A DNA stretch of 64,000 bases from Glossina fuscipes. Lineage: Eukaryota > Arthropoda > Insecta > Diptera > Glossinidae. The notes under the pieces were generated by a model. It was not told where the DNA came from, searched no databases, and saw only the letters and a program-made list of their open reading frames with translations. The position numbers and the translations under genes are program-made. Of the stretch, positions 51,561 to 64,000 are shown piece by piece (within the stretch, counting starts at the first letter, position 1; each line of letters starts with the position of its first letter). The stretch spans positions 11,634,989 through 11,698,988 of the forward strand of contig NW_023998414.1 of NCBI RefSeq assembly GCF_014805625.2, read 5' to 3'.

Positions 51561-53979
51561 TATGACACAGGAGCTTTTACTAATTACTAAAAAATTTTAT
51601 ACAAATAAAGCGTTACTGGTTCGCACCAGAATATAGAAAATATTATCGAATTTCACTGCACATACTAATGTTTGTTTTCCGCTAATCCTCGTATTGCGAA
51701 TGCAGTTGCGTATGGTTGCGTATTCGTTCTCATAGCGAAACGTAGAGAAAGTAAATTCAGGAATTCTGCATCAAATTGTCATCCAATAAGTCATGAAAAT
51801 GCCATCTCGTAATTGCTTTAGTTTCCATTAAAAAGCTGAAAATGATGATAAAGATGAAGTGAATGAAGGGAAAATTTATTTCATAAGAGCACAAGCTTTT
51901 CTGCTTGAAATTGAAATTAATTCATGTTCTGTTACTAGCGCTGTCACAAATCGCTTCTTAAAGCCACGGATTTTCATTCCGCTCTATTCTAAGAGGACTT
52001 GACGTGACTCACTCCGGTCATTTACTATTTTTTCAACTAAACTACGTTGATGTTGCCAGAGTCTAATAAGTAATAACAAGCGATAGCTTGTGTTCGTACA
52101 AGCACTTCACTTGACTATCGAGAATTTTTATTCTTCCCTGATTTCTCAACTTGTCAAACCTACTTTTTTTATCTATGAAACAGTAAATACTTAATTATTG
52201 TCCGGAATTCATTTAAACTTTTCATTGTTGCAACTTATAGTTATTATAAATCACTCAATCAAAAGTAAATAATGAAACATGTTGTGGAATGAATTATTAA
52301 CCGAGCTATAAACTTCACAATATTCCCGTACGAGTTGTTGTTCAAAAATCAGAATGATTAATTAAGCCCATTGATCAGGTATGCCACAGCAATTTGTGGA
52401 ATTTTTTTATTTATTTATTTTTTTTTTTTTTCAGCAAGTTAGACGAACTGATTGTTTCGGCAAGTTATTTCATCAAGACGGCGCATTTTGGCACATGGTT
52501 GGTAAAAGAATCGAAGCCTTGAAAGTAAAGTTCAGTTCGAAGCGCTCGTAATTAAAAGCAGTCAAAGTTAGGCAAGACTGGTCACTGCTACATAGTTTAT
52601 AATATAACAAAATTTTCGTTACTAACACTTACATGAAAGGAAGACGAAGCATATAAATCGACGTAGTCTAAAGTTTTATTCTTCAAAAGTTAATTCTCTT
52701 ATCTGTCCTCTACTACTCTTCACCTTTTTCCATCACAAAGTATGGAAACACTAAAGTTTATCGTAATATATCATTCAGATATAATTAGTTTTTCGATTTT
52801 CGGCAAGAAGTATTGAAAAGGGTAGCTTCTTCTACTTCGTATAAGGACTTTTTTTAGTTTACATCATTAACAAGAGGTCGTTGACAACGTTGAACCCATT
52901 AGACCTTTAATAGAGTTGAGTGTAAAGACATTCATCAAAATTTCTCAAAAGTTGTGGCTTGATTATTGAATATAAAAATACATTTATAGAAATCAAAGAG
53001 ACGGAAGGACAAACAAACATATCTAAACACTATTTTAATGAATTAGTATGGCAAAAGCTGAATATATCCCAACTGCTTCTGCGTATTGCGTATACCATCG
53101 TCGAGTTCCGATATATCCATGCCATAAGGCAAGGCTTTTAACCCTAAATTTATCGGAATTTTACTTTCTTCGATTCTTTTAATTTAATTTTCCTCCAAAA
53201 TAATGTCTTAATAAAACTTTTTAAGATAAAAAAAAATTTATATATTAATTTTGATTTTGTGCAAAATATTGCAGGTACATAATTTTAGAGATTATTTTAA
53301 AAGAGGTAACATCATTAACAAAATTTGTAAAATGTAAAAAACAAAAAAAAAATCAAAAAAAAAAAGAAGCAAGAAAGGAACATTAAGATTCCTGTCATTG
53401 TATGCCTTCAGTTAATGAACTTTAGCACAACGAAAAAGAAACCCATTACCTATCCTTTAACGAAAAAAGACAAAACGATAATGATAATGGTTTACGAAGT
53501 ACACACAAAAAAAAATAAAAAAAAAAATCTACACAAATAGACATACACACGTATACACATGCACAAAAGGAGACAACAGGACTACTAACATAACTACAAT
53601 AACGATAATGCCAATGATGTGCTGATGACAATGACAAGCATTAATTTTAACTTACAAAAGAAGGAAAGGTAATGAAGAGACGAAAACACAGAAATGTTAA
53701 AATGAAAAGGAAATGCTTATCATCTTAACAGTATCCTTTTAAAAGCACAAAGACGAGAAGCCAAGTCCAATATCATTAGTTCCTTACATTCGAAATTTTT
53801 ATTTCAAAAAATGAAACAAAATAAAAAAAAAAAAATTAATAACTATGTGAATGCAATTTTCGAAAAGGCAAATATCGAGGCAAACTGCATATCGCAATCT
53901 TTAACTTTTAATGTAAGCAAATATCATTGGAAATATGCATATTTTCGTATCTAAACTAATCTTTCTATATCTATTCCTA

Positions 53980-54016
<37 letters not shown>
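53980..54016. repeat. (CT)n(AT)n compound microsatellite
   Basis: CT run turning directly into AT alternation. Confidence 0.9.
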
Positions 54017-54017
<1 letters not shown>

Positions 54018-54280
54018 TCTATATTTATGTATTTATCTATCTATATCTATCTTACTATCTATCTCTTCCTGTTTCCGTATGTATAAAAAAAAAATATATA
54101 TATATATAACCAAAGTAATTATTTTTGATTTTATTTAGCATGACCGGCCAGTCCTCTAAATGTGAAGAACCGACCGCCGCCTACTCATCGCTAAATTCCC
54201 ATAAAAATGAAAATGTTAAAAGTTGAAAGGACAACACAAACACAATGACAGCTATAAAAAAAAATAAAAAAAAAAAAACT

Positions 54281-54301
54281 AAATAAATAAATAAATAAAT
54301 A
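54281..54301. repeat. (AAAT)5 tetranucleotide tract
   Basis: Five AAAT units following an A-rich stretch. Confidence 0.85.
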
Positions 54302-55470
54302 AGCAAATTATATTCGCTATGCAACGAATCGAGAATACCCCTCACCTTGGCAAGCACAATGAAATTTATGTAATATATATATTTATATATATATATATTT
54401 TTTTTTTTTGTTTTTTTTTTGCTTGCCATGAGAGAGACATATGGAACCAAAATTTTAATATAAGCTCAATGTCCGTAGTGTTAAAGTATATATTCGTGTA
54501 TATAGAAACGTTCTACGCCTCTGTTTCGCAATTACTCTACATCTTTAGCTATTTATTATAAGCTTAGTTAGCAGTTATATTACGCCGATTTTTGAATTCA
54601 AAATTATTTACTATATTTCAACTTTCCATCTTAACTTTTATGATTAAAAGTTTTTCAGCAAAAACACCGACAACGATAGATATAATTTGAAATCGTCAAA
54701 AGCAAGGAGCAATAGCACGCAATATTTGACGAACTCGTAATGAAAACGTTTTTACACGCCTTTCTATCGGTATTGGGTATAAAAGAAGGAATTCCTTGAT
54801 TAAGAGGAAAAACTATTTCAAAAGTGCAAAAAAAGAGGCTAAAAATGGAAAAACAACATCTGCGTATACATCTGTATATGTGCTTAGACAATAACTAACA
54901 AAATAACAACAAATGCAGCAGCAATAACAACGATGGGTGAATATATCCAACATATCAAAAAAATACTAACGCGTTGCTAAAGCTCAAGCTGAAGTACAAG
55001 CAAAAAAATAAAAATAAAAATAAATAAAAAAAATAAAAAAAATAAATGAAAAGTAAAAGAGAAACAAAAGCGACAGAAAATTACAAGGGAAAGCGAAAAG
55101 GAGGGAAATGAAAAATAGCACAAAAAATCGACACATTTCGACAGAAAAAACACAATCGCAAAAGATAACAAAATAATGGCAATAGCAACAAGAACAACAA
55201 CGATACAACTATCGTACTACTACTAGCAACAACAAGAACAACAAATAAAAACCATACATTCGACAATTTTGTTATGGTCTTTTACAAGCACACACACACA
55301 CACACACACACATACACACCAGCATATAATCGTAGACGCTGTTAGGCAGAGATACTAGCAGACGGACTGTCGGGCAGTCATTGTTGTTAGCCCTGCCATG
55401 CTTTTGCGAATAGAGTAACGATACACTCCAAAAACACACGGAGCAATCTACATGCATACATATACACATA

Positions 55471-55545
55471 TATATACACACACACACACACAGAGAGAGA
55501 CAACAAAGATATATACATGCATATATATATATATATATATATATC
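55471..55545. repeat. (AC)n(AG)n ... (AT)n compound tract
   Basis: AC alternation into GAGAG, then about 20 bases of mixed sequence, then AT alternation. A separate (AC)n lies at 55289-55310. Confidence 0.85.
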
Positions 55546-55798
55546 TTAAAATGTAAGCATGCACACTAAAAAATCCTGGCTAACGAAAGTATAGAAAAAA
55601 TATAGTGAGACTAGAGTAGAAAAAATGGCAGTTATCGGCTTCAATGCATGCGATGCGCAACAAAAATATATACATATGTGTACGAAAACTTTCCCACTCA
55701 TCACGTGACCACCCAGTCATCCAGATATCCAACCTATATGGCTGTTCGACAAGCCACCAGGCGAAACAACATGCAGTAAAAGTACACAATTGATAATA

Positions 55799-55925
55799 AC
55801 CACCATCACCCTCGCCGCCACCGATACAAACATCACAATCACCATCACCATCACCATCACCACCGCTATCACTATCACGACCCCCATCACCGCCACCACT
55901 ACTAACATCATCAATAACATCAACA
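55799..55925. repeat. (CAY)n trinucleotide-rich block
   Basis: CAC/CAT units with CGC and CTC variants over about 125 bases. The minus strand is open through it and reads Gly/Asp/Ser-rich peptide, an expected by-product. Confidence 0.85.
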
Positions 55926-56397
55926 AAATCGCCAAGCAGCAGTAGTAATGCTACTAGCAGCATAAACACCAACATAACACCCTCGTAAGTACACCCCGAA
56001 CATAGTAATATGTAGTATGCAAGCAACATAGCAGCAGCAATTATACTCTTTACCAAGTGCACCACATTCATTCCTTTGGCATACGTAACGATAAACATAC
56101 ACCGAAACAAAGCATAATGTATCTATGGTTCGTAATGGTTTGTGTGTTTGTACATCTGGTATGAAAAACTTAAAACAGCATAAGAGTGTGAGGGTTCATC
56201 ATGCATTTTTGGCCAATAGAAAATGGTTGCATAGCTAGGTGAGGGTGTGGCTTAAAAACTGCAACCCCACACACAATATGAATGCTTCAACAGAAGCACA
56301 TATGAAATCGACTCCAAAGTGCAAGTCAGTGGGTGCGTATGTGTTCGAATGTATATAACATACGTATAAATACAAACACAGGGCCAATTTTTTTCTA

Positions 56398-56428
<31 letters not shown>

Positions 56429-56605
56429 TTTTGTTTCACTTTTCTCTTTATTATTATTATTTTTTTTAATATTGCAATCAGAAGGTGATATTTTTGCCCG
56501 GTACACGTATCAACGACACACTAAACCCCACCGTAAACGCAATGACATCTCTGTAATAAACACAAAAACAACACACAAAAAACAATACGAAAATTCATGT
56601 TTGTA

Positions 56606-56606
<1 letters not shown>

Positions 56607-56636
<30 letters not shown>

Positions 56637-56640
56637 GCGC
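56607..56640. repeat. (GT)n(AT)n compound microsatellite
   Basis: GT run turning into AT alternation. Confidence 0.9.
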
Positions 56641-56963
56641 ATATATACTATGCAGTTGGGCTAGTCATGCTTGCTTTTTTCTTTTTTTTCATTTTTTGCA
56701 AGCTGATTCTCTAATCACAAATTCTATTTACCGAAATCAATGTGAAAAACCGAAACAAAACGGAAAGAAGTTGGAATGAAAAGAACAAGAGCAACTAAAT
56801 TATTTTCGGGGCCCAAAAAATATACAACACCATGCAGCACACAGCAAATATCACACTCAGCACACACACACACACACAACATGTAAAAGACAACGTACAA
56901 AGCGCACAAAGCGCACATTACACACATTATACTAAATACAAGTAACAAAATTGAAAATATCTA

Positions 56964-56994
56964 GTGGTAGTAATAGTGGTAGTAGTGGTAGTAA

Positions 56995-57026
<32 letters not shown>
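56964..57026. repeat. (GTA)n trinucleotide tract
   Basis: About 20 GTA-type units with GTG and ATA variants, same strand sense as the tract at 48163. Confidence 0.9.
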
Positions 57027-57027
<1 letters not shown>

Positions 57028-57385
57028 GTGTTTCTAATTGTGTATGCATGTGTATTATATATTATTATATATATGTATGCATGTATTTCAGATGTTACTA
57101 CTATTGTATCAATTGGGAAATGTAAACCATACGAAAAAGGCCGACATACACACATCATGCTATTCTCTGTTTTATAATAACAACTCACACATCACTGCAA
57201 CTAAAAATATTCCTCAATTCTTCTTTTGTCCTAAACAAGCTATTCCTTCATACAACTGCTGTCCTGGCTGTAGCTCGCATATATATGCATAGATATATAG
57301 GTGGTTGGGGTGGTAAGTATATGCTATGCACTTGTGAATATTTTATAAGAAATGCCTTTTTTAGACTTTTACTTAAATATCTTGC

Positions 57386-57445
57386 ACTCTCTATCTCTCT
57401 CTATCTATCTATCTATCTATCTATCTTGCTCTCTCTCTCTCTCTC
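57386..57445. repeat. (CT)n(CTAT)n tract
   Basis: CTCT words, about six CTAT units, then CT alternation. Confidence 0.9.
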
Positions 57446-58118
57446 ATTCCTTCACTTCCCTTCTTTTCTTTTTCTATTTATAAATTCAACCTAAAAGTGT
57501 ATTTATGTATTCTTGTAAAAATAAAAATAAAAACAAAAACAATACAAGAAATAAATATAAACAGTTTATTGGTAAAATTAAGAAGAAAAAAAAAATAAAA
57601 AAAAAATAAAAAACGATAAAAAATTTCACAATAAAATTTATGTGTTTGATAGAGAGAAAAACGAGAATTTTGATTCCTTTTAATTTTTCAAACAATTTAT
57701 CTAAAATTTAATTGCATAGAAACAACCGAGAAGAGAAAGTCATCGCGAATATCTATCATTTAATGCTAAATTTGCTATTAAAACCTATTTATTATTATGT
57801 TTTAATAAAAAGTCCATTGTGTATGCGTTAGACACGTATGTGCATGTGTAACGAGGAGCTTGGCGTATGAGTGATCCCATCATGCTAGAAAAATATATGA
57901 AAATAGTTAGGATAATGCATCCGAAATATTAGATATTATATAAGCGAGTGAACTAACACACATTTCGAAAGGACGAATTTTGTAAAATTGTCCTTGAAAG
58001 AACAATAAAATTAAAAAAAAAAAAAAAAGAACAAGAAGAAGGAGAGCTTTAATCGATTGTTCGCTTGATTTAGAAGAATCTCAAGCAGATCACTTTCTTG
58101 CTTACCTTAATTGAAGCC

Positions 58119-58975
58119 TCTAAAGATATAATCAAAGATAACCGATCGAAAATTGCTTACGGGTTTACGAAGATCTGCCCTGCAAGGTATGGATTTTTCT
58201 TAAAAGCTTTGCAAACCGAACTTTATAGTCAATAATTCGATTTCTTCCCTGTCTCTTTACAATTTGCGGACTGGAGATGACAAACCCATTTTCCCATTTT
58301 CCCAAATGATAAATGCGTGTTAACGCTTCCCACTTTTAATTTGCTTGAGAGATTTGAAAGGTCCGCTGTTAAAATGAACGCAAATTATACACCAATACAT
58401 CTACTTTGGACAATCAATTGTACAACAACAACCCAGAATTCACGTAAAAGACTTACTTCACGCTCTATATGCGATAAAATGCCGTCCGCGGACAAAAAAC
58501 AAAAGCAAAGTAGGGTGACAGCTAACAGCTCAGGGTTATTAGAATCGCGACATTACACGAGCTATACCATGCGTTTCACGAATTATGTCAAACAACAACC
58601 ACAACTGGATGCTGATTTTTCGAACAAGATCATCTCGAGCCATGAGACGCATTGACTTCTTGACATATAGATAATCATTTGCTGTTAGCTTGTCGTCCCA
58701 TTCTTCTTCGAAAATTTGGCTGAGCGCAAATCGAACAACATCTAATCATACTCGTTATCGTGACATGATTATTACATATTTTATACCTAAATTACAAGAT
58801 ATGGTGATGTGGATGACATGTGACTTTCATAAGACAGACCGAAAAGTAGTTCAATGACTGAGTTAACCATAAATTTTGACACGCCTTATATATTTGAAGC
58901 AATTAGGAAAAAGTTTTTGACTTCTGTCATGTAGTTACGGTCTTAGTGCAGATAATCATTTTTATGACGAAATAT
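58119..58975 (+). pseudogene. mariner transposase fossil, FSDEAHF/FQQDGAT type
   Basis: A decayed mariner transposase on the plus strand. A 112-codon open frame (58317-58655) ends MRFTNYVKQQ, LDADFSNKIISSHETH, matching the family's RRFVNWVLEQ, LDxDFxxKIIFSDEAHF; the first catalytic Asp is His. Upstream, RSKIAYGFTKI..ARYGFF resembles RSxxATFRxLRPxYGR and LLERFERSA resembles LVERFExTG. Downstream come FFFENLAER (GPYFFEN), TRYRDMIITYFIPKLQDM, then in another frame DVDDM*LS*D (DVDDMWFQQD). The region of the third Asp is too decayed to place. Many stops; a deletion removed the NKQNCRIW-to-VTVWC segment. Confidence 0.7.
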
Positions 58976-59799
58976 TTTCCATTTCAATGGGCATGCATTC
59001 ACGCCCTTGCAAAGTCCCGATTCTGATGCTTACTTACTTATCTTAATTATTAGCATTTTTTTGCATTTCTATGTGTTGAAATTATTATTACATATATATA
59101 TATATATATAGATGATTTTTTTTTTTTTTTTTTTTTTTCTTTCACAAATAAATGAATATAACTTTAATTAATACTTAACCTTATGCATAATACATTTACA
59201 TCCATACATCTGTACGTACATATATGCATGCATACATACAAACTTTCAATTAACACTAAGTCAAGTATTGACTTTCTTACAATAAGTACTTGTAAGTAAG
59301 TAAAAACAACCTCAAGACTTTCAGACGCCATTTATTGTTCTTTTCTTCTTCTTTTTTTCTTTTCGCTTCTGTAGAGAAACTTTTCAGTGTCTATTACTTA
59401 AGTTGAGAGTCTTACAAGTGAAAGTGAAAAAGTATATAAAGAAAATGCAAAACTTTATCTGTTAAGGGTTTGCCAAGACCGAGCACGGAGCCATGTAATA
59501 TAAAAATAATAAAAAAAAAAATAAAAAAAAATTTAAATCACAATAATTATATATATAAAAAATTTTCAAGACTTTTTCAAGAAAATAAATTAAGAAAACT
59601 ATAAACATCAAATATTTAACATAATACGCCTAACGGCTACGGATGATTTAGACTAACCCTATTATATTTTCCCATTTGCATTTCGGATCGAAGCATTTGC
59701 GTGTACTATCGCGATCAAAAAGTACCAAGATTAAATTCTTTTAATTCTCGTGGTGCGTTACGCATTACGAACTCCATTCCAATTTCAAGCTTTTTATCA
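58976..59799. other. non-coding spacer between two mariner fossils
   Basis: Contains (AT)n at 59092-59110, T-rich at 59117-59139 and A-rich at 59512-59530, with no recognisable gene. Confidence 0.55.
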
Positions 59800-60030
59800 C
59801 AATTATAAGGTGTTTGCATACGACTAATGGATCTTCGCAGATAAGTCGAGTTCTACAAGACTTTTTTATACGAAATTCAATCTTAATCATTCCGCAAACG
59901 TCCTATTCGCCTCCGTTTGAATTTTCCCTGCTTTCGAAATTTAAAAAGCAAAGAAAAGGGATGATCCTGGGGATTCGATTTAAGAAAAGAGGACCGACTG
60001 GGAGCAGACATCTTATTGGATGAAACTTAG
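59800..60030 (+). pseudogene. mariner transposase fossil, HHDNAPSH type fragment
   Basis: In one frame it reads LHTTNGSSQISRVLQDFF, then IRNSILIIPQTSYSPPFEF and SLLSKFKKQRKG. This matches the mariner core LHHDNAPSHxSLxVRxFL, xKNxIxxxPQPPYSPDLAPCDF, FLFPKLKxxxKG. The second catalytic Asp (HDN) is Thr and the third (CDF) is Glu in EFS. The clade differs from the fossils at 18727 and 58119 (FQQDGAT) and at 33583 (HQDNARPH). Flanks decay quickly, so only about 70 codons are supported. Confidence 0.7.
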
Positions 60031-61949
60031 CCAAGGCATCCTATTAGATGCCATATAGACCGCTGCCAGCCTAACAAATGAAAAACTATTCGTTTGATTC
60101 ATTGAGAGTACAAGTCAGTTCGTTCAGTTTTCTAATAGAAAGTTTAAGTAGCACTATGCTGAGTAAAACGATAACTTCACAATTATCACAAAACATAGCT
60201 TCTTGAAGTTTTCAATAGTTGCAGTTCTGTGCCAAAAATAGTCATATTCCTATTTCATGCGAAGGATAGTCCGGCTAAATTCCCATGAGTGATGAATGGT
60301 CGATCCGTTATAATATTTCAATCCAAATATGGCTCACTTGGATGTGATTTGTTATGGTTTGTTCCAACTAAATAAAACCATCACTGTAGTGTGGTGCCAA
60401 AATGGTTATTAGCATGAAGAAATTTGGACCTATTCGGAACAAAAGCCGTTCAGTTCTAACTTGGGATATCTTATCCTCCCCGCCTTCCCGTCAATGCGAA
60501 TTTCAATGCATAGACTTCGTGTTGGCTCGAACGGCACATGACGATAGTCAAACACGAGTTGCTTCGAGGGTAGTCTGGGAGAACGAGCCAGTCTTTCGAA
60601 ATGGATATCGAAAATCGCCCAAGAGGGGGAAAGAACGATCGGAAAAATGGAAAAAAAAAAACGACGGACCGAAATGATTTTTATTCCGAATACATGGAAA
60701 AATCTTACCATCTTTTGATCGCAGTATAGCTCATCCGAGTATCCAGAAAATAGTTTTAATACTCAATTGTTATAAAATTGTCAAAGGATTTGGCCACGCT
60801 GATCCTTCCCTTATACAGCATCTTATTTTGGAACTCTCATGGCCGCAAGCCATGCCATGTTAATTTTCACCAAACTGCAGATCGAGTTGCAAACACGTCT
60901 CCAATAGCTAAAAAATTAAAAGAAAAAAAACTTATTTGATGAATGCAAAGGATATTAATGTAAAATTTCATACAAATATTTGAAAGAACACTCCAAGGGC
61001 TTAATATGCATATGGTCTCGCTCGGCTGACTAACATAAGTTCAAAGTTCAAATGACAGAATTGCCCACTAAATGCGGCTGCAGGGAACAAATGTGTATCA
61101 AAAGATTTCCCCTCAAAAAGAGACTGAAAACTTAATAATCCTGAACCGAATGGAAGCGTGATGAAATCATACATAAACAGCACTACAAGGTCGCTACTAT
61201 ACGCTTAAATTTTCATAAGAGTTTTAATAAAGTTGACCGTAAGTTTTACTGATTGTTCAAATCAATGCGACGAAAGTGAAAGTAAGGTTTAAACCACGCA
61301 AGATGGATATGACTAAACTATTTCCGTTCGATGTCGTCAAGGTGTAGTTTGTAATAAGCCTAATAAGCATAGTCAAGTAGGACAAGCTTCTCGATCTTTA
61401 CTATGATTTATAGACGGTAAAGAGCTAAATTTCTATAACGATATATGTGATAAATGGATTTTATCAGTTATTTTCATTTTGGTTGAAATAATTCAATCGT
61501 TTTTACTCAAGAGCTCAAAATAGATATCGTTAAGTAACATCACACGTAGATACATAAAATATTTAAATTTGGTATATTTAATACAAAAGTATTACACAAA
61601 GTCTGAACAGAGTCTGTTGTAAATGCTCAAACATACATACGTGTGTGTGTGTATGTGTATGTGTGTATGCATGGACGATGATACACATGTAAGGAACTAT
61701 AAAGTAAATTTTTAACTCATTACACATTTTTAAATTTTTCTTGTTTTAATTTTTTTTTTTTTCCCCCGCAATATTGTCTCTGAATGTTTTTCTCTTTCTG
61801 CTTTGCACCATTTACTAGCTCGCACACTCGCAACCTTTCCCCGCTTCTCTTGTGGAAACTTTTCAATTTAATATTATATTTTTTATGCATACATAAAGCA
61901 TTTGTAAGCCACGACATGTAACACAAGGTCGTCTAAATATTTAGTATAT

Positions 61950-61952
<3 letters not shown>

Positions 61953-61982
<30 letters not shown>
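61953..61982. repeat. (AT)n microsatellite
   Basis: Perfect AT alternation. Confidence 0.9.
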
Positions 61983-61984
<2 letters not shown>

Positions 61985-62391
61985 TATATAAGATGCATAA
62001 ACACACGAGCACAGACAAAAGGAAACTATTTAGATGCAATAGATGCAGAATATTTTAAAACAAATATGTTTGTATTGTATATTACCGCACTCTTAAACAG
62101 ACACAAACAAACAAACAGACATAGACAGTTAAAAAGTTAAACTTCTCTAGCAAGTTTTATGTGAAAACGCGTTTTTGATAACTTATTTTCCACAAGTGAT
62201 AGTAAAAGTATAGATACATTCACACACACTTTCATTGCAGCGTATACCGATCACAAACTACAGCTGCGACTTGGTTTTCTTCCTTTTTTTTTTTTTTTTT
62301 TTTTGTCGTTCTGTCTTCTCTGTGTTCTTTAATGTAAGTAAGTATATAAACTATATTTAAAATATATGTGTATTTATGTATACACAGTATT

Positions 62392-62465
62392 TTTATATAT
62401 ATATATGTCTGCATATATCTGTATATATATATATATATATATGTATATGTATATCTCTATATATA
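62392..62465. repeat. (AT)n microsatellite, interrupted
   Basis: TATA alternation with GTCTGC, CTG and TCTC interruptions. Confidence 0.85.
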
Positions 62466-64000
62466 AATGTTAGAAACTCTAAAAATTTCACTTTCATTAA
62501 AGCAGTTACACATTTATATACGTAGTCTATATAAGTATATAATATATAGATGTAGATAGACATATATATATATACATATATACATTACCGGCGTATATAC
62601 ACAAATTTACATCTACCTACAAAAGTAAGATATGTTAGTTATTTATATACTTTAGGTTAAATTTATATTATTTTAATTATGTATAAGTTTAGTTATTAAT
62701 ACTAGGGCTGCACAAAAAAAACAAAAAAAAAAAAAAAAAAACAGAAAAAAACAGAAAAAACAGAAATTAAACAATAAAACACAAACTCGCTAAAAGTACC
62801 GGAATTTAATATGTATGTGTTTATATGATTTCCGGTTATTATCGTGTTGTTGGCTTATCTCTGTATTTTTTAAATGTGCTTAAGCTTTAAGGTTTACAGC
62901 TTTTTTGTTCTGTGACACTTTAGCGCCGGCTTTTTTTTTTTTTTTTTCTTTACTTTAAGTAGCTTTATAATCATAATAGCAAATGTCATCGTCATGATTA
63001 TCGCCATTACGGCCATAATCGTCATCGCTATGTAACTATATGTGCATATAATAGCTAAGCAAAAAGACAGAACAGATAGCTTTATGGAGTATTGTTGGCA
63101 TAAAATGTTTTTAGTTTCAACAACACATTTAGCATTCTTAAGTTTATATATATATGTATATATATATATATGTATGTATATAGTTTTTTTTTTTTTTTTT
63201 CTATCAAAAGTAACACTTTTAAAGTACTTTGCAAACTTTTTTACTTTATTTTTTACATATAATCGCGTATTGGTACGGTATATACTTGTGAATGATTATC
63301 GCTACCTCTAATGGTAAAAGTTTTAATTATTCTATTTAGAGCAATTTGCTGGTAATCGCATTGGATGGCTAATCATTAAGAACTTAGTAAAGATACAATC
63401 GCATGTATTTAGTCGCAAAAATTTGATGAATTATTTTTTCCCTTCCGTGATGTTATAAATATTTGATTTGTTTAATTATGCAAACATATTTTTATCGCTT
63501 CTTTGCCGCAAAATTGTGTATAAAAGCAAATTGAGAAGTAATCGAGTCATATCTATTACTGCTGCTGTTATTGAAAAACATCGAAATCGTGCGCACTAAC
63601 AAGCATTTACAGCAATTATCGCTGTTCTTATTTAAACAAAAAAAAAAGAAAAGATCAGTAAATCAGTTTAGTCGGCTTAGGGATCTTTGCTGCGTATGTG
63701 TTCTACATAGTGGAACATGTGAAATTTGATTTCGCCAGCTTAAAATTGGTTGATTTTAATGTTGAAGGAGACAAACCAACAGCGAAGAAATTTGAAGGCA
63801 ATTATTGATATTATTATTATTATTATAATTTTAGACTAATGAAATAAATTCTTAGACCAAAAAAAAAAGAAGAAGACATTGAGCACTAGCAACACAGGCT
63901 ATCGGCTCTAATTTAAACAAATGTACATTAGATAATGAGCTTAGTAGTATTAATAAAGTAATATATAGAATTGATATTCGATTCTGAAGCCGATTTTAGA

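Larger units (their letters stand above)
51561..58118. other. non-coding DNA with dense simple repeats
   Basis: No gene recognised. Repeats are listed separately; long frames on the minus strand at 55580-56110 merely translate the (CAY)n tract. Confidence 0.55.
60031..64000. other. non-coding DNA, right end
   Basis: No gene recognised. 60402-60711 is open on both strands with raised G+C but no motif I know. (AT)n tracts at 61953-61982, 62392-62465 and 63148-63181; T-rich and A-rich runs near 62287, 62718 and 63184. Confidence 0.5.

Noticed and set aside
55580..56110. 176-codon minus-strand frame with Gly/Asp-rich region
   Set aside because: The middle translates the (CAY)n tract and the ends are not protein-like.

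Overview
This is 64 kb of AT-rich eukaryotic DNA, most likely from a brachyceran (higher) fly. The evidence is a tRNA-Gly(UCC) and a tRNA-Ser(CGA) whose sequences look like the Drosophila genes, several decayed mariner transposons of clades common in insects, and a dispersed repeat family with an AAGTAAG head, an agacggac block and a GGTATAA tail that I recognise from fly genomes. I cannot name the species. One 100-base run of N (49770-49869) is an assembly gap, and the window opens with 46 A.

I find no intact protein-coding gene. Almost every open frame in the window is short, starts from an arbitrary codon, or translates a microsatellite. The window is best read as intergenic DNA or part of a very long intron. 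Securely functional loci are two tRNA genes on the minus strand: tRNA-Gly(UCC) at 8964-9035 and tRNA-Ser(CGA) at 10048-10129, each with internal A and B boxes and a downstream T run. A shortened tRNA-like sequence with a near-normal acceptor stem and T arm lies at 24682-24743.

The main hidden content is a set of mariner-superfamily transposase fossils, seen by translating across stops and frameshifts. (1) A minus-strand element is in two pieces, an N-terminus at 20983-21224 and a middle plus C-terminus at 18727-19563, separated by about 1.4 kb of unrelated sequence; all three catalytic positions are changed. (2) A mellifera-type element lies at 33583-34180 (+). (3) An element of the FSDEAHF/FQQDGAT type lies at 58119-58975 (+). 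(4) A short piece of a third type (HHDNAPSH / PYSPDLAPCDFFLFPKLK) lies at 59800-60030 (+). At least three mariner lineages are therefore represented, all old and inactive.

The rest is diverged non-repetitive sequence with a very high load of simple repeats: (AC)n, (AT)n, (CT)n, trinucleotide, (ATCC)n, (AAGC)n, a hexanucleotide block, an octanucleotide block, poly(A)/poly(T), and a few rare G/C homopolymers. Copies of the dispersed repeat family occur at 35680-36544 (two, adjacent), 42836-43030, 48661-49326 and, inverted, 51305-51560.
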